From Lapidilactobacillus wuchangensis (GTDB lineage: Bacteria; Bacillota; Bacilli; Lactobacillales; Lactobacillaceae), in NCBI RefSeq assembly GCF_003946645.1, contig NZ_RHOU01000001.1, positions 372,001 through 436,000 of the forward strand: a stretch of 64,000 nt of DNA. Reading direction: 5' to 3'. Position 1 is the stretch's first letter. Each line of letters begins with the position of its first letter. The notes below the pieces were generated by a model. It did not search any database. It was not told the origin of the DNA and was given only the letters and a program-made list of their open reading frames with translations. The translations under genes were made by a program, and so were the position numbers. Shown here piece by piece: positions 26,471 to 35,191 of this stretch.

Positions 26471-27042
26471 GATGAAACAGAATTGGTTTTGACTGCATTC
26501 CGGGCTTGCTGGTTGTGGAACGCGGCCGGCATCGATTGATGCCAATTACAAACCAAATTGTCATCAATACGAGCCTTTGTCTAATTGCTAAAGCAATAAG
26601 ACAAATTTGGCGGCTGACAACCACGCCCTCCATTCCGTCTGGAGTTGAGGTAGTTCACTTCAGCTTGGTTAGAACTTGAGCCGATTCTAGTAAGACTAGT
26701 CAACTACATTCAAATTGTTATCACAACTAAATAAAAGTCCCAAAAAAGCCTGTCAGACAGTTTCTGGTTTTTTATCCAGGAATCTTGTCAAACAGGCCTA
26801 TTAGTTTACTTCAATCTGCTTTTCTAAACAGTGGTGCTGAATTCTGTTAGTTTCATCTGGTGGTTGCTGGGCGATTGGCGTCAGCTGTGAAATTTGTCTT
26901 GCTGCTTTAGCAGCTAGTCAAAGCCTCGTATTTGAGATTGTTGCGTTAGCAATAAGCTCAAATCGACGGCCACAGCGTTCCACGCCCTCTAAATCGCCCA
27001 GCAACCACCACTCTAATGAAGGAAGGCTTGGCACTATTCTAC
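26471..27042. repeat. Composite structured repeat element, copy 1 (rex-thiI)
   Basis: About 570 bp of non-coding DNA made of a left unit (about 26498-26632), a linker, a central hairpin (about 26741-26800, arms GCCTGT and ACAGGC) and a right unit in inverted orientation (26859-27009). The right unit is closed by a perfect 17-bp stem (26859-26875 with 26993-27009). Each unit holds two inner hairpins; in the left unit these are TTGTCT-TTGCT/AGCAA-AGACAA and ATTGATG/CATCAAT. The conserved core contains GTGGAACGCGGCCG. The same architecture recurs at 32155 and 37798. I do not recognise the family. Confidence 0.85.
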
Positions 27043-27094
27043 CCATTTAGCACATGAAGTAATAATGGTGCACCAAATTGTTTAGCAATTAGCT

Positions 27095-28312
27095 TTAAAG
27101 AACACTTTGAATGGTGCTCTCATCTGTATTCAAGAAATCGTCAGTACTATGAACTTCGGTAATCTTGATGCCAGCCAAAGCCCGAGCCATTAATACATCG
27201 CCATCAAGTTGACTTTCATAAAAACGCGCTTTGTCTAAACGTGGCTTAGTTTTTGGACGTGGTGGGGCGAAAATTGTACAGCAGTCTTCAAATGGCAAAA
27301 TTGATAAATCAAAAGTATCAATATTTTCAGCAATTTTAATGATTTCGTTCTTGTCCATTGTGGCTACGGGACGAATCACCGGCAAAGCGGTGACATCATT
27401 GATGGCTACCATACTTTCCAAGGTTTGTGAGGCTACTTGACCAACTGACTCGCCGTTAAAGATGGCTAATGCTTGGCGTTTTTCAGCCAATGCGGTGGCC
27501 AAGCGCAGCATAAAGCGCCGTTGAACGGTCATTAAATAACCTTCTGGCACCCGCCGTTTCACTTCTTCTTGAATCTCGGTGAATGGTACTTCAATGAACT
27601 TAATCGTGCCCACATATGGTGCTAATTTAGCCGTTAAAGCCTTAGCCTTAGCCAAAGCGCGGTCAGAAGTGTATGGCGGACTGAAGAAATGGACCATTTC
27701 AATTTCCACGCCCCGCTTCATGGCCAAGTAACCAGCAACTGGGGAATCAATCCCACCAGACAACATTAACATAGCTTTTCCCGCGGTCCCGACTGGCAAA
27801 CCACCGGCCCCCAGAATTGTTTCTGATGATAAGTAAATACCATCTTGACGAACTTCCACACGTAAAGTGGCGTCAGGAAACTTCATTTTGGCTTTCAAAT
27901 TTGGAAAATGATCTAAAATCAAATCACCAAGTAATAAGTTCAACTGGTTGGTATCCAATTCAAAATTATGATCAGAGCGCCGCGTATTGACCTTAAAAGT
28001 TTTAATTTTTGGTGCTAATTCGGCCATCATTGCCACGGCGGTTTCCTTCAAAGTATCAATATCCTTACGAATACAAATACTTGGTGAGAAATTTTGAATG
28101 CCGAAAACTTGGCGTAATTTGGCCATGACTTGATCAGAATTCGTGCCATTTAAAGCGATATGCATCCGATCACGTTTAGGATAAATGTGTAGGTCAGGAA
28201 ATTCCCGTAAAGCTTTGGTGACATTGCCATTTAAACGGCCAATAAATTCGCGGCGATTTTTGCCCTTAGTTGACAGTTCACCGTAACGAACTGTAATTTC
28301 TGTATATTGCAT
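27095..28312 (-). CDS. thiI: tRNA 4-thiouridine synthase ThiI
   Basis: ThiI makes 4-thiouridine in tRNA using sulfur from a cysteine desulfurase. The N-terminal ferredoxin-like and THUMP domains cover about residues 1-165. The PP-loop AANH domain has the ATP signature [16 protein letters not shown] (about 182-197). At 405 residues it lacks the rhodanese extension of the enterobacterial enzyme, which is normal for Firmicutes. The partner desulfurase gene lies 24 bp upstream, so the two form a transfer pair. Confidence 0.95.
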   Translation of the reverse strand: MQYTEITVRYGELSTKGKNRREFIGRLNGNVTKALREFPDLHIYPKRDRMHIALNGTNSDQVMAKLRQVFGIQNFSPSICIRKDIDTLKETAVAMMAELAPKIKTFKVNTRRSDHNFELDTNQLNLLLGDLILDHFPNLKAKMKFPDATLRVEVRQDGIYLSSETILGAGGLPVGTAGKAMLMLSGGIDSPVAGYLAMKRGVEIEMVHFFSPPYTSDRALAKAKALTAKLAPYVGTIKFIEVPFTEIQEEVKRRVPEGYLMTVQRRFMLRLATALAEKRQALAIFNGESVGQVASQTLESMVAINDVTALPVIRPVATMDKNEIIKIAENIDTFDLSILPFEDCCTIFAPPRPKTKPRLDKARFYESQLDGDVLMARALAGIKITEVHSTDDFLNTDESTIQSVL

Positions 28313-28336
28313 AATAACTCCTTTTTCAGCGCGTGG

Positions 28337-29500
28337 TTAATCAACGCGGCCATTCATATGTTGAAAACGTTGGTAGACTTTCGGAAAAACAGTTAAAAAT
28401 TGATCGACTTCAGCCATCGTGTTCTGATCATCAAGACTAATGCGGACGGCGCTAGTCGCCAACTTTTCAGGCACTTGCATGGCTTTCAAAGTACCAGATT
28501 CATCACCAGTTCGCGACGAGCAAGCACTTGTCGTCGATAGATAAATATCATGTTCCTCTAAAGCATGGACCATGGTTTCACCACGCACGCCTGATAAAGC
28601 AAAGCAAAGAATATGTGGTGCGGCTGGCCCCTCAGTTGGTGAGAAAATCGTAATGTCCGGCATGGCTTGCAATGCGGTTAATAACTTTTGCCGCATTGCC
28701 ATTTGTTGAGCCGCTTTTTGCGCTTCATCAGTTAAAACTAATCGAAAAGCCTTGCTCATTGCGGCAATTGCTGGCACATTTTCAGTACCACTACGCCAAT
28801 TACGTTCTTGACCACCACCAGTAATTAATGGTGCCAATTTGCGGCCCTTCTTAATGTAAACAAAACCGACGCCACGGGGGCCATGAAATTTATGCCCAGA
28901 AAAAGTGGCAAAATCGACCCGATCTGGCAAAACCTGATCAAAAAGATTTTTACCAACGGTTTGCACCGCGTCCACGTGGAAATGAATGGTCGGCCGATCC
29001 TTCAAAACTTCAGCAATTTCCCGAATTGGTTGCACCGTGCCAATCTCATTATTGACGCCCATAACTGACACTAATACGGTGTCTTTGCGCAAAGCTTTTT
29101 TAACATCTTCAGCATGCACATAGCCATGCGCATCGACAGGTAAGTAAGTCACGTCCCAGCCTAACTTTTCCAACTGTTTCGCAGAATTCAAAACCGCTGG
29201 ATGTTCAATACTTGAGACGATAATATGACGGCCAAATTCTTGCTTGGCCATGGCTGTCCCCTTAAGCACCCAATTGTCACCTTCAGTACCGCCACTGGTG
29301 AAGAAGATTTCTTCAGCTTGACAATGCATTAAATCGGCAATTTGTTGGCGGGCTGACTGTAACATTTGTAAAGCTTGATCACCTAAATGATGCAAGCTAG
29401 AAGGATTACCCCAAAATTGATTGGCGACAGTTTGATAAGTCTGTAAAACCTGAGGATCAATTTTAGTGGTGGCGCTATTATCAAAATAAATCAAACTCAA
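28337..29500 (-). CDS. Cysteine desulfurase (NifS/IscS family)
   Basis: A PLP-dependent enzyme that takes sulfur from cysteine as a persulfide. The start is MSLIYFDNSATTKID. The PLP lysine lies in FSGHKFHGPRGVGF (near residue 205). The catalytic cysteine lies in STTSACSSRTGD (near residue 327). It has 387 residues and is complete. Its place directly before thiI matches the dedicated desulfurase-ThiI pairs (NifZ/YrvO-like) of Firmicutes, so tRNA thiolation is the likely main role. Confidence 0.93.
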   Translation of the reverse strand: MSLIYFDNSATTKIDPQVLQTYQTVANQFWGNPSSLHHLGDQALQMLQSARQQIADLMHCQAEEIFFTSGGTEGDNWVLKGTAMAKQEFGRHIIVSSIEHPAVLNSAKQLEKLGWDVTYLPVDAHGYVHAEDVKKALRKDTVLVSVMGVNNEIGTVQPIREIAEVLKDRPTIHFHVDAVQTVGKNLFDQVLPDRVDFATFSGHKFHGPRGVGFVYIKKGRKLAPLITGGGQERNWRSGTENVPAIAAMSKAFRLVLTDEAQKAAQQMAMRQKLLTALQAMPDITIFSPTEGPAAPHILCFALSGVRGETMVHALEEHDIYLSTTSACSSRTGDESGTLKAMQVPEKLATSAVRISLDDQNTMAEVDQFLTVFPKVYQRFQHMNGRVD

Positions 29501-29682
29501 AACTCCCTTAAATCAAGTCGCTGCACAACGCAGCTCTCTTTAAACTCAAAAAGATTAACAGCTTACTTATTGTAACCTATTAACAGCAATTTTCCTAGCA
29601 GCTAAAACTGTCTGTTTCTATAATGAACGTCCAGCCAATTCTTGGCAATATTTATTTACAAATATTCCAGATTGTTTGCGAA

Positions 29683-29740
29683 AATAAAAATAAGTTCAGC
29701 TGCGACACCACTTAAAGTGATTTTCACAGTGAACTTATTT
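29683..29740 (-). terminator. Terminator downstream of ezrA
   Basis: AATAAGTTCA and TGAACTTATT form the outer stem, with further partial pairing inside. On the minus strand the hairpin is followed by TTTTTATTTT. It lies just after the ezrA stop codon. Confidence 0.65.
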
Positions 29741-29757
29741 GTTTAACTGGCCGAACT

Positions 29758-31473
29758 TTATTGCTGGTCAGCAGCGTGATAATAAGAATCCTCAATCCGC
29801 TTAAAAGAACCAGGCTCGATTTGTTCCAAGGCCGTGGCGATCGTATCCAAGGCCGTGGGATAATCGAAAGCCTTCGTATATAATTCCTTGGCTTCATCGG
29901 CAGCGGCGGCAATTTCCGCATTGGCATAAGTATAACGATTAGCATATTGCAAAGCCTGCTCAGTTAAGACCGCTGCATCCCGCAAATCCTTGGATTTCTG
30001 GCTCAAGTTGTTTAAATCTTCTTGGGTCACGATCAACTGTTTGGTAATATCTTCAATGTTGATTTGAACTTGATTTAAGTTTTGCTCCAACTTCACGATT
30101 TCATCTTTAACCATGTTGAAGTAGTCGAGATAATCCTTTGGTAACCCTGGTAAACGCAGCCGTTCAACATCGCGTTGAATTTCTTTGAGATCCAAGACAA
30201 ATTGTTGGACACCTTGTTTAGCCACCTTCTCGCCTTCAAACAAGTTTGCCACATCATTGCTGATTTTGTATTGACGTTGTTCGGTGGTCGTCAAGTTTTC
30301 GTTAATCTTATTGAATAAACTTACCGCCTCAGTGGCAATCACCGTCTGGTCTGCAACAGCTTGAACTTGCACATCATATTGCCGCTGCATGTCAGCAATA
30401 TTCCGCTGCATTTCTTGAGCATCATCAAGTTCGTGGTGAGTCAAAACATAGCTTTGATTCAAATGATCCAGGGCTTCAATTAACTTCTGCGTCTGGACAG
30501 TGGCATGATTTAAGAATTCAAAAGTGGTTTTTTGGAGCGCCGGTAATTGTTTGCGCGCATCCATTTCATCTTGCAAACGTTGATAAAGCTCATCAATTGA
30601 TTGACCTAAACTTTGATTATTTTGTTCCACAAAGTCAATTTCTAAGTGGCCTAAACGTTCATCAATAATTTGAATTTTATTCTTCAGTAAAATAACACTT
30701 TGACCAATATCCGGATCGGTAAAATGGTAATGTTGATCTAACATTTGCCGATGAACCTTGTCGATTTCTAATAGTTGGTCAGGAAACTCAGTGACTAATT
30801 CTTGATAACGTGGGGGAATCCGCTTCGTTAAATCAGTCAACGCGGCCATTTTTTCTTTAATATTCGCTAAGGTCTTCTTGGCTTCCAGATGATCGCCTTT
30901 GCTAGTCAACTTCTTAGCCTGGTCAAATTCATCATCTAAAGCGGCCAAGCGATTTTCAAGCTCATCTACTGCTGGCCCAAAGGTGAAGGATTTCGTCAAA
31001 ATCAACTTACGCATTTGCTGATATTGATGGAGTAAAGACTTCGACTCGGCCTGATTATGCTCATTAGTGGCACGCAAGCTCTCCAACGCTGCCGTAATTT
31101 GTTCAGCATCTTTCGTGGCACCAACCAACTGCTCCTCAGCCTCATGAACCAACCGATTAGCCACCAACAATGAGAATTTTTGATTGGCCGCTTCAGCATC
31201 ATACATGGTTTGATATAAAGTGGCGAAAGTATCATTTAATAAGTGGTAATACTCTTGTCGCCGTTTTTCTAAAATTTCCTGACTACCACCAGCTAAGTTC
31301 ATGGCGTCCAATTGATCAATGGTTTTATAAATAGGTTGATTCGTCAGTTTCTCAAATGACGCGTTCAGCTGAACCAAGCGCTTCTCATTGCGTCCACGCT
31401 TGATTGCGGCTAGCAAGACCAGCACTAAGATTAAAATAATAATTCCTAAGACGATAAAAATCCAACTTTGCAC
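29758..31473 (-). CDS. ezrA: Septation ring formation regulator EzrA
   Basis: EzrA is a membrane-anchored spectrin-like protein of low-GC Gram-positives that limits extra Z rings and coordinates division with wall synthesis. One N-terminal transmembrane helix (about residues 4-24, WIFIVLGIIILILVLVLLAA) has an extracellular N-terminus. It is followed by about 540 residues of coiled-coil helices rich in Gln, Leu, Glu and Lys. The 571-residue length and the usual thiI-iscS-ezrA neighbourhood support the call. Confidence 0.95.
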   Translation of the reverse strand: MQSWIFIVLGIIILILVLVLLAAIKRGRNEKRLVQLNASFEKLTNQPIYKTIDQLDAMNLAGGSQEILEKRRQEYYHLLNDTFATLYQTMYDAEAANQKFSLLVANRLVHEAEEQLVGATKDAEQITAALESLRATNEHNQAESKSLLHQYQQMRKLILTKSFTFGPAVDELENRLAALDDEFDQAKKLTSKGDHLEAKKTLANIKEKMAALTDLTKRIPPRYQELVTEFPDQLLEIDKVHRQMLDQHYHFTDPDIGQSVILLKNKIQIIDERLGHLEIDFVEQNNQSLGQSIDELYQRLQDEMDARKQLPALQKTTFEFLNHATVQTQKLIEALDHLNQSYVLTHHELDDAQEMQRNIADMQRQYDVQVQAVADQTVIATEAVSLFNKINENLTTTEQRQYKISNDVANLFEGEKVAKQGVQQFVLDLKEIQRDVERLRLPGLPKDYLDYFNMVKDEIVKLEQNLNQVQINIEDITKQLIVTQEDLNNLSQKSKDLRDAAVLTEQALQYANRYTYANAEIAAAADEAKELYTKAFDYPTALDTIATALEQIEPGSFKRIEDSYYHAADQQ

Positions 31474-31665
31474 GATAGTTACACCCCTACCAACGAATCG
31501 GCTTGCATCCGTTTTTCAAATTCGCTACAATCTTATTAAATTATAGCAGATTTAAACGCCAGTCCAACCGGCAAGCTTGAGAAAAATCTAATTATTTAAA
31601 GATTATTTAAAAATTACCGATAATTGCCAACATTATCTGTCGCTTATCTTAAAGGAGTCTTCAAC

Positions 31666-32130
31666 ATGTCATTATTAGTTGCTCAATATCAAAGTTTGTT
31701 CGCCGATCCTGAATATCAATCAGCCAGTGAAGTCGCAATTCTAGCAAATACCAGTGCTTTTCTCAATGAAATGTTATCTGATATCAATTGGGTTGGTTTT
31801 TATTTATGGCAACCTGAGCGCCAACAACTAGAAGTCGGCCCCTTCCAAGGCAAAATTGCTTGTTCAACAATCGCCAGCGGTACTGGTGTTTGTGGCACCG
31901 CCTTTCATCATCAAAAGGTTCAGATTGTGCCCGATGTGCATCAATTTGCTGGTCACATTGCTTGTGACAGTGCCACAAATTCGGAAATTGTCGTTCCACT
32001 TACCAGCGAAAATGGGCAAAAATTAGGTGTACTGGATATTGATTCGCCAATTAAGAATCGCTTCCAGGATGATGATGCCACTGAATTAGTTGCGCTTGGC
32101 CAGGCATTAGTTAAGTTACTCGCTGATTAA
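31666..32130 (+). CDS. msrC: Free methionine-(R)-sulfoxide reductase (GAF domain)
   Basis: A single GAF-domain enzyme that reduces free Met-R-sulfoxide. The three conserved cysteines appear in GKIACSTIASGTGVCGTAF and GHIACDSATNSEIVVPL, together with the family VPDVHQF stretch. The start ATG 31666 follows AAAGGAG; an earlier in-frame start at 31624 lies before that site. The product is 154 residues. It is transcribed away from ezrA. Confidence 0.93.
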   Translation: MSLLVAQYQSLFADPEYQSASEVAILANTSAFLNEMLSDINWVGFYLWQPERQQLEVGPFQGKIACSTIASGTGVCGTAFHHQKVQIVPDVHQFAGHIACDSATNSEIVVPLTSENGQKLGVLDIDSPIKNRFQDDDATELVALGQALVKLLAD

Positions 32131-32154
32131 ATCAGACATATTAAAAGCCGAAAA

Positions 32155-32715
32155 GAGATTAAAACCAGGCTGGTTCTGACTACATTGCGGGCTTGCTGGT
32201 TGTGGAACGCGGCCGGCGTCGATTTGAGCTTATTGCTACGCAACAATCTCAAATATGAGCCTTTGTCTAACCGCTAAAGCGGCAAGACAAATTTGGCGGC
32301 TGACAACCACGCCCTCCATTCCGTCTGGAGTTGAGGTGGCACACTTAATCTTTTGTAGCAATTAAGGCGATGTTCGCGAGATTTATCAACTCAATTCATT
32401 CAGTAATAATAGTTAAGTAGCACAAAAAATCGGTGTGGACAATTCCTATTTTTCAATAGATTTTTCAATAGAGATTGTCACACCGATTTTCTACTACCAC
32501 AATCTGGTTCGGCCAAATAGTGGTGATCATTTTTGTTAGTTTAATCTAGGCAGGGGCCCAGTGATTGGCGTCAGCCGTGAAATTTGTCTTGCTGCTTTAG
32601 CAGCTAGTCAAAGCCTCGTTTGGAGACAATTCGGTTTTTGAATTGGCTTCAATCGACGGCCACAGCGTTCCACGCCCTTAAAATCGCTGGGCCCCTGCCG
32701 TTACTTACTAGGAGC
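32155..32715. repeat. Composite structured repeat element, copy 2 (msrC-rpsD)
   Basis: About 560 bp with the same plan as copy 1: a left unit (about 32186-32315), a linker, a central hairpin (about 32428-32492, AATCGGTGTG against CACACCGATT) and an inverted right unit (32549-32699). The outer stem of the right unit (32549-32565 with 32683-32699) has a largely different sequence from copy 1 but keeps 17 paired positions with one G-T wobble. The left unit inner hairpins are TTGTCT-CCGCT/AGCGG-AGACAA and ATTTGAG/CTCAAAT. It ends about 30 bp before the rpsD promoter. Confidence 0.85.
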
Positions 32716-32745
32716 AACTTCAGCAACTAAAGTAGCAAAATAGCT

Positions 32746-32774
32746 TTGACATTGACTAGTTGAATCATTATAAT
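32746..32774 (+). promoter_or_regulatory. Promoter of rpsD
   Basis: TTGACA (32746-32751) and TATAAT (32769-32774) are both perfect consensus and exactly 17 bp apart. This is the strongest promoter seen in the window and suits a ribosomal protein gene. Confidence 0.88.
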
Positions 32775-32780
32775 ATACGA

Positions 32781-32952
32781 AGTGTGTAAAATATGCAGCA
32801 CAAGGCGGCAAGCTCGTCAACATTTACCAACGTTTTTAACAGTTCAATTGCGTAACCCGCAGCTGCACGTGGTGAAGATTGCAATGGTAAATGCACGAAT
32901 GTTAAACCTTGATCGTATATTTTACTCCAAAAAAATATTTGGAGGATTTTTT
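32781..32952 (+). promoter_or_regulatory. Long 5' leader of rpsD, possible S4 autoregulatory region
   Basis: About 170 nt separate the promoter from the rpsD start codon. The leader is GC-richer than other gaps and contains paired segments such as CAGCTGC and GCAGC-type stretches. In Firmicutes S4 represses its own mRNA through a structured leader, so this is a candidate S4-binding leader. An in-frame extension of the rpsD reading frame through the leader (from 32782) is not a real N-terminus. Confidence 0.45.
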
Positions 32953-33564
32953 ATGTCTCGTTATACTGGTCCAAAATGGAAAGTTTCACGTCGTTTAGGT
33001 ATCTCATTATCTGGTACAGGTAAGGAATTAGCTCGTCGCCCTTATGCTCCTGGCGAACATGGTCCTAACAACCGCCGTAAATTATCAGAATACGGTACAC
33101 AAATGCGTGAAAAGCAAAAATTACGTATGATGTACGGTTTGAACGAACGCCAATTCCGTAACTTATTCGTTCGTGCGGGTAAGATTAAAGAAGGTAAGCA
33201 CGGTGTTAACTTCATGATCTTATTGGAACGTCGTTTAGATAACTTGGTTTATCGTTTAGGCTTAGCTACTACTCGGGCACAAGCTCGTCAATTAGTTGCT
33301 CATGGCCACATCACTGTTGATGGCAAACGTGTTGATATTCCTTCATACGAAGTTGAAGTTGGTCAAGAAATTTCATTACGTGAACGTTCACGTAACTTAG
33401 TTATTGTTAAGAGTGCATTGGAAAATGCTGTTAGCCGCCCTGCTTTTGTAAGCTTCGACGACAACACTTTAACAGGTAGCTTAGTTCGTTTACCAGAACG
33501 TGAAGAACTTGAACCAGAAATCGACGAATCATTAGTCGTTGAATTCTACAACCAAAAACTATAA
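32953..33564 (+). CDS. rpsD: 30S ribosomal protein S4
   Basis: S4 nucleates 16S rRNA assembly in the 30S subunit body. The start ATG 32953 has GGAGG 7 bases upstream and gives [19 protein letters not shown], the canonical start. The S4 RNA-binding domain is [20 protein letters not shown] and following. The product has 203 residues. Codon use is strongly biased, with many optimal codons, unlike most neighbours and as expected for a ribosomal gene. Confidence 0.98.
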   Translation: MSRYTGPKWKVSRRLGISLSGTGKELARRPYAPGEHGPNNRRKLSEYGTQMREKQKLRMMYGLNERQFRNLFVRAGKIKEGKHGVNFMILLERRLDNLVYRLGLATTRAQARQLVAHGHITVDGKRVDIPSYEVEVGQEISLRERSRNLVIVKSALENAVSRPAFVSFDDNTLTGSLVRLPEREELEPEIDESLVVEFYNQKL

Positions 33565-33575
33565 TTTTTGGCTTA

Positions 33576-33613
33576 CAGCTCTGGTCCCTACTTGGGATTG
33601 GGGCTGTTTTTTT
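33576..33613 (+). terminator. Terminator of rpsD
   Basis: CAGCTC--GTCCC pairs with GGGA--GGGGCTG around a short loop and is followed by seven T. It lies 11 bp after the rpsD stop codon. Confidence 0.85.
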
Positions 33614-33660
33614 ATTGTCTAATTTTCCTGACGAATATTATAGTATACTTATGCTTTAAG

Positions 33661-33960
33661 GGGAGTAGTCAATGAAACTAATGAAAAAACTATGTTAAAA
33701 GTACAAATTATCATGCTGATTACTTTTTGTAGTATACTGCTGACCTCTTGTGGGTCACCAAAATCAGTAACCACTACTTCGGATGCTGGTAGTAAAGTTA
33801 GCGGCAATCATCAATAAGCATCAGCACTCAAATATACCAAAATCAAAAATTACACCTCAAATGGTTTGATTTCAATTCCTACCAAAGCCCAGAATTAGCT
33901 CAGAAATTTCAAGACTTCAAATTTTTAGATGAACCCTCAGGTAGAGAGACAATTAATTAG
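33661..33960 (+). pseudogene. Remnant of a small lipoprotein gene
   Basis: A ribosome binding site GGGAG precedes ATG 33672, but that frame stops after eight codons. An overlapping frame from ATG 33692 to 33817 encodes a convincing lipoprotein signal (MLKVQIIMLITFCSILLTSC, lipobox Cys20) and then a Ser/Thr-rich tail with a stop after 41 residues. The frame continues beyond that stop with further stops. This looks like a lipoprotein gene disabled by a frameshift at the start and nonsense changes. A functional 41-residue lipopeptide cannot be excluded. Confidence 0.4.
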
Positions 33961-33974
33961 AAAGCTGGTTTTTT

Positions 33975-34484
33975 ATGACAAAATTTACCCTTGCTCAACA
34001 AAAAGATTTACCGCGGATTGTTGACATTTACAATCAGGCGATTCCTGGTCGGCTGGCCACGGCCGACCTTGAACCAGTTTCGATTGCGTCAAAGCAAGCT
34101 TGGTTTGACGCCTACACCCCAGACAAACGCCCACTCTGGCTCATTCAAGATGACCAGGAGCAAACCATTGGTTGGGTGGGTCTGGAAAGTTTTTATGGGC
34201 GCCCGGCCTATCAGCACACCGCTGAAATTAGCATTTACTTAGACTCGGCCGTCGCTCACCATGGTTATGGTCGTCAAGCATTAAGTTTTGTGGAAACCCA
34301 ATTAACTGGACTTAAATTGGATACTTTAGTCGCCTTTATCTTTCACCACAACATCCCTAGCCAGCACTTGTTTCTACATCATGGTTTTCAACAGTGGGCC
34401 CATTTGCCAGAAGTTGCTTTAATGGACGGTCAGTTGCGAGACTTGGATATTTTAGGTAAACAATATCCTAAGATAACAGCGTAG
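33975..34484 (+). CDS. GNAT family N-acetyltransferase (phosphinothricin/methionine-sulfone type)
   Basis: A 169-residue acyl-CoA-dependent acetyltransferase. The N-terminal part (DLPRIVDIYNQAI) and the acetyl-CoA loop region (HHGYGRQALSFVE, near residues 94-106) match GNAT motif A. AYQHTAEISIYLDSAV and the NIPSQHLFLHHGF stretch are typical of the PAT/MnaT subgroup that acetylates amino-acid analogues. The exact substrate is unknown. No strong ribosome binding site precedes the start. Confidence 0.82.
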   Translation: MTKFTLAQQKDLPRIVDIYNQAIPGRLATADLEPVSIASKQAWFDAYTPDKRPLWLIQDDQEQTIGWVGLESFYGRPAYQHTAEISIYLDSAVAHHGYGRQALSFVETQLTGLKLDTLVAFIFHHNIPSQHLFLHHGFQQWAHLPEVALMDGQLRDLDILGKQYPKITA

Positions 34485-34530
34485 CAACCAGTAACCAGTT
34501 GTGACCAAAACTGACTGATCCATTATGCTG

Positions 34531-34938
34531 CTAAAGCTTTTCAAGCCTTTGTTCTAAATATTGGGTAATTTTATGGCGCAGTTCATCATCACGTTCTGGA
34601 TTATACTGATACTTCTCATCAGACCAATGATCAGCACTATACAACCAGACTGGTTTTCGCAAACGTTCAGGCGCCTCAGTTTCATAGCGTGGGAAAACAT
34701 GGGCGTGCAGAAAGTTATCAGTATTACCTAAAATATCGTAATTAATTCGCTGCGCCTTTGTGACTGCCAATAAGGCATCTCCCAACAAACTCATGTCGGT
34801 TAAAAAGGCGGCTCTTTCAGCTAAGGACAAATCGTTTAACGAAGCCACGTTTCGTTTCGGTAAAAGCACAGAATAGCCAGGTAAGAATTGAATGTCACCA
34901 AAGGTCGCAAATCCACCTGACATTACCGCCATCACCAT
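34531..34938 (-). CDS. HIT-family hydrolase, N-terminus apparently frameshifted
   Basis: A histidine-triad-like protein whose HAHVFPRY motif (near residue 78) is the nucleotide-binding HxHxF signature. The open frame starts at ATG 34938, but the same frame upstream encodes WYEDRISSAIKGTNP, which reads like the family N-terminus and has no ATG, GTG or TTG. An ATG at 34984 with AAGGAG just upstream is separated from that frame by a single base (34981). Either a 1-base insertion has broken the gene or translation starts unusually. The substrate is unknown. Confidence 0.75.
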   Translation of the reverse strand: MVMAVMSGGFATFGDIQFLPGYSVLLPKRNVASLNDLSLAERAAFLTDMSLLGDALLAVTKAQRINYDILGNTDNFLHAHVFPRYETEAPERLRKPVWLYSADHWSDEKYQYNPERDDELRHKITQYLEQRLEKL

Positions 34939-35048
34939 TGGATTGGTCCCCTTAATTGCCGAGCTAATTCGATCTTCATACCATTCACTCCTTGATTCTA
35001 TCTCCTTTTTTTAAAATTAAATTGAGTTACCGAATTCCATTACCACTG

Positions 35049-35102
35049 CCGGTCGTATTCCACATCCAGCAAGCCGCAATGAAGTCAGAACTTATTCTGT
35101 TC
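35049..35102 (-). repeat. Solo fragment of the structured repeat family
   Basis: The minus strand of this segment reads CAGAATAAGTTCTGACTTCATTGCGGCTTGCTGG and continues as ATGTGGAATACGACCGG. It matches the left end of the composite elements (compare 26477-26530 and 37804-37857), with scattered changes, and breaks off after CCGG. It is a truncated, inverted single copy in the gap between the HIT and DUF1054 genes. Confidence 0.7.
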
Positions 35103-35191
35103 TTAACTGACAACTCAGTTACTTTCAAAAAATAGGGTATCATAGCCAATTTATAGCTGCACGATGCACTATTTATATACCACTAAATTAT

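Noticed and set aside
26382-26633. Minus-strand frame overlapping the rex upstream region and repeat copy 1
   Set aside because: It has no ribosome binding site and no recognisable product, and it crosses the structured repeat.
26471-27042. Repeat elements as ordinary rho-independent terminators or an IS element
   Set aside because: They are several times longer than terminators, have multiple conserved arms and no transposase gene, and occur as inverted pairs with covarying stems.
32782-32952. N-terminal extension of S4
   Set aside because: The canonical S4 start MSRYTGP at 32953 has a perfect ribosome binding site; the extra codons are the untranslated leader.
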